Source: Mitsuaria sp. PDC51
GTDB lineage: Bacteria; Pseudomonadota; Gammaproteobacteria; Burkholderiales; Burkholderiaceae_C
DNA length: 64,000 nt
Direction of reading: 5' to 3'
Assembly (NCBI RefSeq): GCF_900113225.1
Contig: NZ_FOZE01000001.1
Coordinates: forward strand, 744,001 to 808,000
Part shown: positions 8,299-16,127 of the stretch, piece after piece
Layout of the letters: every line of letters begins with the position of its first letter
Position numbering within the stretch: the first letter of the stretch is position 1
Made by a program: the position numbers and the translations under genes
Notes under the pieces: model-generated
The model's input: only the letters and a program-made list of their open reading frames with translations
Databases searched by the model: none
Told to the model about the DNA's origin: nothing

Positions 8299-8631
8299 TC
8301 AGAGGTAGTCCTCGCGCCGTGGCGAGAACTGGTCCAGCAGCGTGCTGCCGGGCTCCAGCGCGACGACGCCATGCGTCGTCAGCCGCGGCGCGACGAAGGC
8401 GTCGCCCGGCTTGAGCGTGCGTTTCACGCCGCCGACCTCGCAGGCGAAGGAGCCGCTCAGGACGAACGCGATCTGGTCATGCGCGTCGTGCGCATGCGGC
8501 GTCCCGATCGCGCCTTCGTCGAACTGCACCAGCACCGACATCAGCTCCGGCGTGTGGCCGACGATCTTGCGGCGGATGCCGTCGCCGAGCTCGGTCCAGG
8601 GCGCGTCGTCGTTCAGGAAATACGGATTCAT
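8299..8631 (-). CDS. kdgF: Cupin protein KdgF, unsaturated galacturonate linearisation
   Basis: This is a 110-residue single-domain cupin. KdgF speeds the ring opening of 4,5-unsaturated galacturonate, made by oligogalacturonate lyase, into the linear keto-uronate that KduI uses. The metal-binding cupin motif is seen in GTPHAHDAHDQIAFVLSG (three His in the usual spacing) and the second motif in PRLTTHGVVAL. The N-terminus WTELGDGIRRKIVGH matches KdgF proteins. It is the first gene of the leftward arm, sharing a 261-base divergent promoter region with kduI, and is followed after 193 bases by the TonB receptor. A generic cupin is the only alternative; context makes KdgF likely. Confidence 0.9.
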   Translation of the reverse strand: MNPYFLNDDAPWTELGDGIRRKIVGHTPELMSVLVQFDEGAIGTPHAHDAHDQIAFVLSGSFACEVGGVKRTLKPGDAFVAPRLTTHGVVALEPGSTLLDQFSPRREDYL

Positions 8632-8707
8632 CGGGGCGGTCTCCTCGCGATCCCGGCAAGCGCCGGTGCGGCTGGCGCCGGGAGGGTCCCGGCCGTCGTT
8701 GCGAGCA

Positions 8708-8735
8708 ACTATAGCGAGGCCGCGAAAAATTGAAA
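8708..8735 (-). promoter_or_regulatory. Possible sigma-70 promoter for kdgF arm
   Basis: Read leftward, TTTCAA (8735-8730) is followed 16 bases later by TATAGT (8713-8708), a good -10 with a weak -35. The -35 overlaps the KdgR-like palindrome at 8731-8745, which would let a bound repressor block transcription. This is inferred by eye. Confidence 0.35.
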
Positions 8736-8745
8736 CAGCGGTTCA
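8731..8745. promoter_or_regulatory. KdgR-like operator TGAAACAGCGGTTCA
   Basis: A 15-base inverted repeat with one mismatched pair lies between the divergent kdgF and kduI genes. It resembles the enterobacterial KdgR box (TGAAAC then GTTTCA-like halves). The same locus encodes a KdgR-type IclR protein at 18553. One bound site here could control both arms of the pectin locus. Confidence 0.55.
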
Positions 8746-8892
8746 CTACATAGAAACCATAGTTCCGGGAAAGTCCGCAGGCCCGTACGCTTCGCTCCCA
8801 TCAGTCGCCGGAAGCACCCCGATGCCGGGTGTTTCCTTCCGCCGCCGCGCGAAGCCGCGCGGCACGGACACCCCCACCGCACCGAGGAAGAC

Positions 8893-9729
8893 ATGGACAT
8901 CCGCCAACCCATCCACAGCGAGCATGCCCGCACGCTGGACACCGAAGGCCTGCGCCGCCAGTTCCTGGTCGAGGACCTGTTCCAGCCCGACCGCGCGACG
9001 CTGACCTACAGCCAGATCGACCGGATCATCGTCGGCGGCATCATGCCGGTGACCCAGCCGGTGACCTTCTCGGCGGACCTGGGCAAGCACACCGGCACCG
9101 ACTACTTCCTGCAGCGCCGCGAGCTGGGGCTGATCAACATCGGCGGCGCGGCCCGCGTCTTCGTCGACGACACCCAGTACGAAGTCGGCCCGCGCGAGGC
9201 GCTCTACATCGGCCAGGGCGCGAAGATCGTCGAGTTCAAGAGCGTCGACGGCGCCAACCCGGCGAAGCTCTACTTCAACTGCGCGCCGGCGCACACCTCC
9301 TATCCGACGCGCAAGGTCACGCTGGCCGAGGCCTCGCCCGAGACGCTGGGCGCGCCCGAGACGAGCAACCGCCGCACCATCTACAAGTTCCTCGTGCCCG
9401 ACGTGCTGCCGACCTGCCAGCTGCTGATGGGCATGACGCAGCTGGAGCCGGGCAGCCTCTGGAACACCATGCCCTGCCACCAGCACGACCGCCGCATGGA
9501 GGTCTATTTCTACTTCGACATGAAGGCCGACGCGGTGGTCTTCCACATGCTGGGCGAGCCGACGCAGACCCGCCACCTGGTCGTGCGCAACGAGCAGGCG
9601 GTGATCAGCCCGAGCTGGTCCATCCATTCCGGCGTCGGCACCCAGGCCTACACCTTCATCTGGGGCATGGTCGGCGAGAACCAGGTCTTCAAGGACATGG
9701 ACCACGTGCCGATGACGACGCTGCGCTGA
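8893..9729 (+). CDS. kduI: 5-keto-4-deoxyuronate isomerase KduI
   Basis: KduI converts 4-deoxy-L-threo-5-hexosulose uronate to 2,5-diketo-3-deoxygluconate in the cytoplasm. The protein is 278 residues, the normal length. The zinc ligands fall at the same numbers as in the E. coli enzyme: His196, His198 and Glu203 in [13 protein letters not shown], and His245 in SIHSGVG. The start ATG has a GAGGAAG ribosome site. It is the first gene of the rightward pectin arm, and kduD follows 44 bases later. Control by KdgR through the box at 8731 is likely. Confidence 0.96.
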   Translation: MDIRQPIHSEHARTLDTEGLRRQFLVEDLFQPDRATLTYSQIDRIIVGGIMPVTQPVTFSADLGKHTGTDYFLQRRELGLINIGGAARVFVDDTQYEVGPREALYIGQGAKIVEFKSVDGANPAKLYFNCAPAHTSYPTRKVTLAEASPETLGAPETSNRRTIYKFLVPDVLPTCQLLMGMTQLEPGSLWNTMPCHQHDRRMEVYFYFDMKADAVVFHMLGEPTQTRHLVVRNEQAVISPSWSIHSGVGTQAYTFIWGMVGENQVFKDMDHVPMTTLR

Positions 9730-9773
9730 AGCGCCGCGCCTGGCGACCCCACCCGACCAAGGGAATGAACGAG

Positions 9774-10535
<762 letters not shown>

Positions 10536-10598
10536 CGCCATGTTCGGCGCGACGGGGTCCGCAGAGGCCCCGCGCGCCCGCCGACGGAGACACGGCAC

Positions 10599-11486
10599 AT
10601 GTATGAGAACAAGCGACTGGGCTTCCTGTTCGTCCTGCCTTTCGTGCTGGGCGTGCTGCTGTTCAAGCTCTTCCCCTTCGTGATGAGCTTCGCGCTCAGC
10701 TTCACGCAGTACGACCTGATCGACCCGCCCCAGTTCGTGGGGCTGCGCAACTACGAGGAACTCGCCACCGCGGACCCGCTGTTCCGCAAGTCGCTGGGCG
10801 TGACGCTGCTCTTCGCGCTGCTGGCGGTGCCGCTGCGCGTGGGCTTCGCGCTGTTCATCGCGCACGTGCTCAATTTCAAGCTGCGCGGCATCAACTTCTT
10901 CCGGGCGGCGTTCTACATCCCGTCCATCCTCGGCGGCTCGATCGCGGTGGCGGTGCTGTGGCGCTTCGTCTTCGCGCGCAACGGGCTGGTGAACCTGGTG
11001 CTGGTGAAGCTGGGCCTCGAGCCGATCCCGTGGCTTGCCGACGAGCATTACTCGATGTGGACCATCGTGCTGCTGTTCACGTGGCAGTTCGGCTCGGCGA
11101 TGGTGATCTTCCTGGCGGCGCTGCAGAACGTGTCGATCTCGCTGTACGAGGCGGCCGAGTGCGATGGCGCCAGCAAGGCCCAGCAGTTCTGGAAGATCAC
11201 CGTGCCGCTGATCACGCCGGTGATCTTCTTCAACGTGATCATGCAGATGGTCCATGCGTTCCAGGAATTCAACGGCCCGTACATGATCACCGAGGGTGGC
11301 CCGCTGCACTCGACCTACGTGCTGGCGCTCTACATCTACGACCAGAGCTTCCGCTTCTTCAACCTGGGCTACGGCGCGGCGCTGTCGTGGGTGCTGTTCG
11401 CGCTCGTCGGCGGACTGGCGGCGCTGTCCTTCTGGAGCTCGAAGTACTGGGTCTTCTATTCGGGCGAGAAGGAGTCGAAGCGATGA
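10599..11486 (+). CDS. Sugar ABC transporter permease 1 (oligogalacturonide, TogM-like)
   Basis: This is a 295-residue inner-membrane permease of the maltose-type (CUT1) family with about six membrane spans. The conserved cytoplasmic loop that docks on the ATPase reads EAAECDGASKAQQFWKITVPL, ending in a stretch of new spans. It forms a heteromer with the next gene. Position after kduD and before oligogalacturonate lyase points to import of oligogalacturonides, as in the Tog system of pectin-degrading enterobacteria. That cargo is inferred. GGAGAC precedes the ATG at normal distance. The stop overlaps the start of permease 2 by four bases, indicating coupled translation. Confidence 0.9.
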   Translation: MYENKRLGFLFVLPFVLGVLLFKLFPFVMSFALSFTQYDLIDPPQFVGLRNYEELATADPLFRKSLGVTLLFALLAVPLRVGFALFIAHVLNFKLRGINFFRAAFYIPSILGGSIAVAVLWRFVFARNGLVNLVLVKLGLEPIPWLADEHYSMWTIVLLFTWQFGSAMVIFLAALQNVSISLYEAAECDGASKAQQFWKITVPLITPVIFFNVIMQMVHAFQEFNGPYMITEGGPLHSTYVLALYIYDQSFRFFNLGYGAALSWVLFALVGGLAALSFWSSKYWVFYSGEKESKR

Positions 11487-12436
11487 GCCGCCTTCCCACC
11501 CCCCAGCGCCGCAGTACGCCCCTCCAACCCCCTCTCCCACTTGCGGGAGAGGGCGGGGGTGAGGGCCGCGGTCATGGCACCGCGCCCACCCTGACCCTGG
11601 GCCGCGACCGCGGCAACCGCCCGCTGCGCTACCTGGCGCTGGCCGCGGTCGCCATCGTGATGCTCTACCCCCTGCTATGGCTGGTCGGCGCCTCCTTCAA
11701 GAGCAACGCCGAGATCTTCAGCTCCGCCGGCTTCTGGCCCGACCGCTTCGACTTCGGCGCCTACGCCAAGGGCTGGAAGACCAGCACCGAGTACACCTTC
11801 GCGACCTACTTCCTGAACAGCTTCCTGATCACGATCCCGCGCATCGTCGTGACGGTGATCTCCTGCGTGCTGGTGGCCTACGCCTTCGCGCGCTTCGAGT
11901 TCTGGGGCCGCAAGCTGCTGTTCAGCATCATGATCGCCACGATGATGCTGCCGCTGATCGTGCTGCGCCTGCCGCAGTACCTGGTGTTCCGCGAGATCGG
12001 CTGGCTGGACTCCTACCTGCCGCTGATCGTGCCCTCGGCCTTCGCCACGGACACCTTCTTCGTCTTCATGCTGGTGCAGTTCCTGCGCGGCATCCCGCGC
12101 GACATGGAAGAGGCCGCCCAGATCGACGGCTGCAATGCGCTGCAGCTGCTGTGGCACATCATCGTGCCGCTGCTCAAGCCGGCCATCATCTCGGTGATCG
12201 TCTTCCAGTTCATCTGGACGATGAACGACTTCATGGGCCCGCTGATCTACCTGGCCTCGGTGGAGAAGTACCCGGTCTCGCTGGCGCTGAAGATGAGCAT
12301 CGGCGCGACCGAGGAGGTCGAGTGGGCCAACGTGATCGCGATCTCGGTGGTGGCGCTGATCCCGTCGATCGCCGTGTTCTTCGCGGCGCAGAAGCATTTC
12401 ATCGAGGGCGCGACGTCCTCGGGCGTCAAAGGCTGA
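11483..12436 (+). CDS. Sugar ABC transporter permease 2 (TogN-like) with repeat-coded N-terminus
   Basis: The second CUT1-type permease has 317 residues, with membrane spans from about residue 55 and the ATPase-docking loop EEAAQIDGCNALQLLWHIIVPL. The ATG overlaps the TGA of permease 1 (ATGA). The first ~45 residues are odd: rich in Pro, Gly and Arg and partly coded by a REP-like repeat (11530-11565), which yields the peptide PLPLAGEGGGEG. Known relatives usually begin close to the first membrane span, so this extension looks like a recent insertion that kept the frame. An internal start downstream of the repeat cannot be excluded, but the overlap with permease 1 favours the start given. Confidence 0.87.
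   Translation: MSRLPTPQRRSTPLQPPLPLAGEGGGEGRGHGTAPTLTLGRDRGNRPLRYLALAAVAIVMLYPLLWLVGASFKSNAEIFSSAGFWPDRFDFGAYAKGWKTSTEYTFATYFLNSFLITIPRIVVTVISCVLVAYAFARFEFWGRKLLFSIMIATMMLPLIVLRLPQYLVFREIGWLDSYLPLIVPSAFATDTFFVFMLVQFLRGIPRDMEEAAQIDGCNALQLLWHIIVPLLKPAIISVIVFQFIWTMNDFMGPLIYLASVEKYPVSLALKMSIGATEEVEWANVIAISVVALIPSIAVFFAAQKHFIEGATSSGVKG
11530..11565 (+). repeat. REP-like palindromic repeat, copy B (inside a coding region)
   Basis: It matches the copy at 1599-1634 except for a G-to-A change in the left arm and an A-to-G change in the tail: CCCTCTCCCAC, TT, GCGGGAGAGGG, then CGGGGGTGAGGG. It lies wholly within the 5' end of the second permease gene and is translated. Confidence 0.75.
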
Positions 12437-12449
12437 CAAGGACATCGGC

Positions 12450-13610
12450 ATGGCAAGACTGAGCCTCAACAAGGTCGAGAAGGTGTACCCCAACGGATTC
12501 AAGGCCGTGCACGGCGTGGACCTGGAGGTGCGCGACGGCGAGTTCATGGTCTTCGTCGGTCCCTCGGGCTGCGCGAAGTCGACGCTGCTGCGGATGATCG
12601 CGGGGCTGGAGAGCATCACCGGCGGCGAGCTGCGCATCGGCGACCGCGCCGTCAACGCGCTGGCGCCCAAGCAGCGCGGCATCGCGATGGTGTTCCAGAA
12701 CTACGCGCTGTATCCCCACATGAAGGTCTACGACAACCTGGCCTTCGGCCTGAAGCTGGCGGGCACGCCCAAGGCCGAGCTCGACCAGCGCGTGCGCCAT
12801 GCCGCGAAGCTGCTGGAGATGGAGCACCTGCTGGACCGCTATCCGAAGCAGCTGTCCGGCGGCCAGGCGCAGCGCGTCGCGGTGGGCCGGGCGATCGTGA
12901 AGAAGCCGGACGTCTTCCTCTTCGACGAGCCGCTGTCCAACCTCGACGCCAAGCTGCGCGCCGCGATGCGGGTGCGGCTGACCGAGCTGCACCGCACGCT
13001 GCGCGACAGCCAGCAGCCCGCCACCACGATCTACGTCACCCACGACCAGGTCGAGGCGATGACGATGGGCGAGCGCATCTGCGTCCTCAAGGAGGGCGTG
13101 ATCCAGCAGGTCGACACGCCGACGGCGCTCTACGACCGGCCGGCCAACGCCTTTGTCGCCGGCTTCATCGGCTCGCCGGAGATGAACCTGCTCGAGGCGC
13201 GCCTGCAAGCCACCGACACCGGGCTGGCCGTCGAGGTCGGCGGCGCGCGGCTGCCGCTGCCCGCGGACAAGGCCGCGGGCATCGCGGCGCTGCCGCGCCT
13301 GGCGGATGCGGCGGTGACCTTCGGCCTGCGGCCGGAGCACATCGGCCTGGCGCCGCGCGTGCAGGGCGACAGCGTCGGCGTCACGGCGCGGCTGCGCTTC
13401 ACCGAGCACATGGGCTCGGAGGTCTACCTGCATGCAGAGCTGGGCGCGCTGCCGATCACGGCGCGCATCCCGGCCGAGCAGGCGATCGCGTTGCAGGGCC
13501 TGGCGCGCGGCGATGCGCTGACGCTGCATCTGCAGCTGTCGGCCTGCCACCTCTTCGACGCGGGCAGTGGCGTGAACCTGATGTCCGCCGCGCTGGGGAC
13601 GCGCGCATGA
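12450..13610 (+). CDS. Sugar ABC transporter ATPase (MsmK/UgpC/TogA type)
   Basis: This 386-residue ATPase energises the oligogalacturonide importer. It has an N-terminal nucleotide-binding domain (Walker A GPSGCAKST near residue 40, Q-loop FQNYALYPHM, Walker B DVFLFDEPLSNLDAKLR, switch His in VTHDQ). A C-terminal TOBE/MOP-like regulatory domain starts around 240 (GSPEMNLLEA). Two small oddities are visible: Walker A has Ala where Gly is usual (GCAKS rather than GCGKS), and the signature is LSGGQAQRVA rather than LSGGQRQRVA. Both are tolerated in other ATPases, so activity is expected. It lies 13 bases after permease 2, and its stop overlaps the next start (ATGA). Confidence 0.93.
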   Translation: MARLSLNKVEKVYPNGFKAVHGVDLEVRDGEFMVFVGPSGCAKSTLLRMIAGLESITGGELRIGDRAVNALAPKQRGIAMVFQNYALYPHMKVYDNLAFGLKLAGTPKAELDQRVRHAAKLLEMEHLLDRYPKQLSGGQAQRVAVGRAIVKKPDVFLFDEPLSNLDAKLRAAMRVRLTELHRTLRDSQQPATTIYVTHDQVEAMTMGERICVLKEGVIQQVDTPTALYDRPANAFVAGFIGSPEMNLLEARLQATDTGLAVEVGGARLPLPADKAAGIAALPRLADAAVTFGLRPEHIGLAPRVQGDSVGVTARLRFTEHMGSEVYLHAELGALPITARIPAEQAIALQGLARGDALTLHLQLSACHLFDAGSGVNLMSAALGTRA

Positions 13611-14947
13611 GCCTGCCGAGACGACAGGTGCTGGGTCTGGCGGCAGGCGGCGCCGCGGTCGCCGCCGCGGGGCTGGGCGCCGCGCTGACGGCGCCGGCGG
13701 TGCTGCGCGGGCAGGACAAGGCCACCGTGCTGCGCTTCGCCTGGTGGGGCGGCGCGGGCCGGCACGAAGCGACGCTCAAGGCGCTGGCGCTTTTCGAGCG
13801 CCGCCACGGCGTGCGGGTGAAGGCCGAATACATGGGCTTCAACGGCTACCTGGAGCGCCTGACGACGCAGATCGCCGGCGGCTCCGAGCCCGAAGTCATG
13901 CAGATCAACTGGGCCTGGCTGGCGATGTTCAGCAAGCGCGGCAACGGCTTCGCCGACCTGCACCGGCATGCGGCGCTGCTGGACCTGGCCCAGTTCGACC
14001 GGGAAGACCTCGCGTATGGCGAGGTCGCGGGCAAGCTCAACGCACTGCCGGTGTCCTTCAGCGCGCGGGTGATGCTGTGGAACCAGGCGGCCTTCGATCG
14101 TGCGGGCCTCGCGCTGCCGCGCAGCTGGGACGAGCTCTTCGCCACCGGACCGGCCTTCCGCCGCCTCCTGGGCCAGGACGCCTACCCGCTGGACGGCGAG
14201 CTGTACGACATGATGCTGCTCTCCCAGGCCTGGGTGCAGCAGCGCCACGGCACGCCCTATGTCGATCCCGCGTCGCCGCGCGTGGCGATGAACGAGGCGG
14301 CCGCGCTGGACTGGGTCCGCATCTACAAGCGGCTCGTCACCGAGCACGTCGCCACGCCGCTGCCGCTGCGCGCGAGCCTGGGCGGCGCCGAGAAGCCGAC
14401 CGAGCAGCAACCCGACTGGGTGGTCGGCCGCTGGGCGGGGAACTACACCTGGGACTCGGTGATCGGGCTGCGCGCGTCGACGCTGGACAAGCAGCAGAAG
14501 CTGGTGCTCGGCGACTTCCCGACGCTGCCCGGCGCGCTGGACAGCGGCATGTTCGGCCGGCCCACGGTGATGTACGCGGTGAGCCGCCATGCCGAGAAGA
14601 ACGGCCGGGCCGAGCTGGCCGCGCGGCTCGTCAACTTCCTGCTGACCGACCCCGAGGCCGCGACCCTGCTCGGCCGCACGCGCGGCCTGCCGTCGGCGCG
14701 CGGCCCCTTCGAGCAACTGAAGGCGGCCGGCACCCTGCCGCCGCTGGAGGTCGCGGCGCATGAGCAGATCAAGGCCCAGCGCGAGTCGGGCCGGCTCAAG
14801 CGCCCGGCGCCGCTGTTCGAGCATGCGCGGCTGCACAAGTTCATGCGCGAGGTCTTCGAGACCGTCGCCTATGGCAAGACCACCGAGGTCGACGCCGCGC
14901 GCCGCCTGGTCGGCGAAGGCCAGGCCCTGCTGCAACGGATCAAGTGA
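13607..14947 (+). CDS. Extracellular solute-binding protein for oligogalacturonides (TogB-like)
   Basis: This 446-residue family-1 solute-binding protein would deliver oligosaccharides to the permease pair in the periplasm. It starts MSLPRRQVLGLAAGG: a twin-arginine-like motif before an Ala/Gly-rich hydrophobic stretch, so Tat export is possible. The mature part has the usual binding-protein pattern (TVLRFAWWGGAGRHE, then EVMQINWAWL). Its ATG overlaps the ATPase stop by four bases, and oligogalacturonate lyase follows after 28 bases, so the whole set is one operon. Cargo is inferred from context. The gene order permease-permease-ATPase-binding protein-lyase supports it. Confidence 0.9.
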   Translation: MSLPRRQVLGLAAGGAAVAAAGLGAALTAPAVLRGQDKATVLRFAWWGGAGRHEATLKALALFERRHGVRVKAEYMGFNGYLERLTTQIAGGSEPEVMQINWAWLAMFSKRGNGFADLHRHAALLDLAQFDREDLAYGEVAGKLNALPVSFSARVMLWNQAAFDRAGLALPRSWDELFATGPAFRRLLGQDAYPLDGELYDMMLLSQAWVQQRHGTPYVDPASPRVAMNEAAALDWVRIYKRLVTEHVATPLPLRASLGGAEKPTEQQPDWVVGRWAGNYTWDSVIGLRASTLDKQQKLVLGDFPTLPGALDSGMFGRPTVMYAVSRHAEKNGRAELAARLVNFLLTDPEAATLLGRTRGLPSARGPFEQLKAAGTLPPLEVAAHEQIKAQRESGRLKRPAPLFEHARLHKFMREVFETVAYGKTTEVDAARRLVGEGQALLQRIK

Positions 14948-14975
14948 ACCTGTCTTCCCGAGGATCAAAGCGACC

Positions 14976-16127
14976 ATGAAAGCCACCGAACGCCAGCTGC
15001 GCTTCGTCACCCGCGAGGACCCCGATACCGGTGCGCGCGTCACCCGGCTCACGCCCACCGACGTGACCTGCCACCGCAACTACTTCTATCAGAAGTGCTT
15101 CACCAACGATGGGCAGCGGCTGATCTTCGGCGCCGAGTTCGGGCCCGGCTCGAGCTGGAACTACCACCTGCTGGACCTCGGCTCGCAGGTCGCGACGCAG
15201 CTCACCGACCAGGCGGGCGAGAACACCTTCGGCGGCTTCCTGAGCCCCGACGACCAGCACCTGTACTTCGTCCGCGCGGAGCGGCGCCTGATCCGCCTGG
15301 CGCTGCGCGACCTGAGCGAGGAGGTCGTCTACACCGTGCCCGAGGGCTGGGTGGGTTACGGCACCTGGGTCTCGAACAGCGCCTGCACGAAGATGGTCGG
15401 CATCGAGATCGCCGCGAGCGACTGGTTCCCGCTCAGCGACTGGCAGAAGTTCCACCAGATGTTCCATGCGAAGCCGCGCTGCCGGCTGATCCGCATCGAC
15501 CTGGCCACCGGTGCGCGCGAGGTGATCCTCGAGCAGCAGGGCTGGCTGGGCCATCCGCAGTACCGACCCGGCGACGACCACACGGTCGCGTACTGCCACG
15601 AAGGGCCGCACGACCTGGTGGATGCGCGCATGTGGTTCGTCGACGAGGACGGCGGCAACGTCCGGTGCGGGCGGCGTCAAGACAAGGGCGAAAGCTGCAC
15701 GCATGAGTTCTGGGTGCCGGACGGTTCCGCGATGATCTACGTCTCCTACCTGAAGGGGCAGCGCGATCGATGGATCTGCGCGCTCGATCCCATGACGCTT
15801 CAATCCCGGCGCCTCACGAAGATGCCACCGTGCTCGCACCTGATGAGCAACCACGACGGCACGCTGCTGATCGGCGATGGCTGCGACTCGCCGGCGGATG
15901 TCGCCGACACCGGCAGCCACCAGATCGCGACCGATCCCTTCCTGCACCTGTTCGACCTGAAGGCCGGCACCGAACGGCGCGTGGCGCGGCATGACAGCTC
16001 GTGGCGTGTCTACAAGGGCAACCGGCAGGTCACGCATCCGCATCCGTCGTTCACGCCCGACGAGCGGCAGGTGCTGTTCAGCGCCGATGCCGAGGGCGAG
16101 CCGGCGCTGTACCTGGCGGACCTGTGA
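14976..16127 (+). CDS. ogl: Oligogalacturonate lyase (polysaccharide lyase family 22)
   Basis: Ogl cleaves digalacturonate and unsaturated digalacturonate in the cytoplasm, giving the uronates handled by KdgF and KduI. The 383-residue protein is a seven-bladed beta-propeller. The metal-binding cluster is visible as Gln351, His354 and His356 in QVTHPHPSFTPD, one residue off the positions known for the Yersinia enzyme. An upstream conserved region reads GHPQYRPGD. No signal peptide is present, as expected. GAGG lies upstream of the ATG. The stop and the start of the next gene overlap in TGATG, so the two are translated together. Confidence 0.95.
   Translation: MKATERQLRFVTREDPDTGARVTRLTPTDVTCHRNYFYQKCFTNDGQRLIFGAEFGPGSSWNYHLLDLGSQVATQLTDQAGENTFGGFLSPDDQHLYFVRAERRLIRLALRDLSEEVVYTVPEGWVGYGTWVSNSACTKMVGIEIAASDWFPLSDWQKFHQMFHAKPRCRLIRIDLATGAREVILEQQGWLGHPQYRPGDDHTVAYCHEGPHDLVDARMWFVDEDGGNVRCGRRQDKGESCTHEFWVPDGSAMIYVSYLKGQRDRWICALDPMTLQSRRLTKMPPCSHLMSNHDGTLLIGDGCDSPADVADTGSHQIATDPFLHLFDLKAGTERRVARHDSSWRVYKGNRQVTHPHPSFTPDERQVLFSADAEGEPALYLADL

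Noticed and set aside
4839-8414. Very long open frame on the + strand opposite the TonB receptor
   Set aside because: Its translation is Arg/Ala/Val-rich without domains, while the minus-strand product is a clear full receptor. Long antisense frames are expected in DNA this GC-rich.
9765-9773. Alternative kduD start three codons upstream
   Set aside because: The GGGA ribosome site would directly touch this ATG, and KduD proteins normally begin at the later Met.
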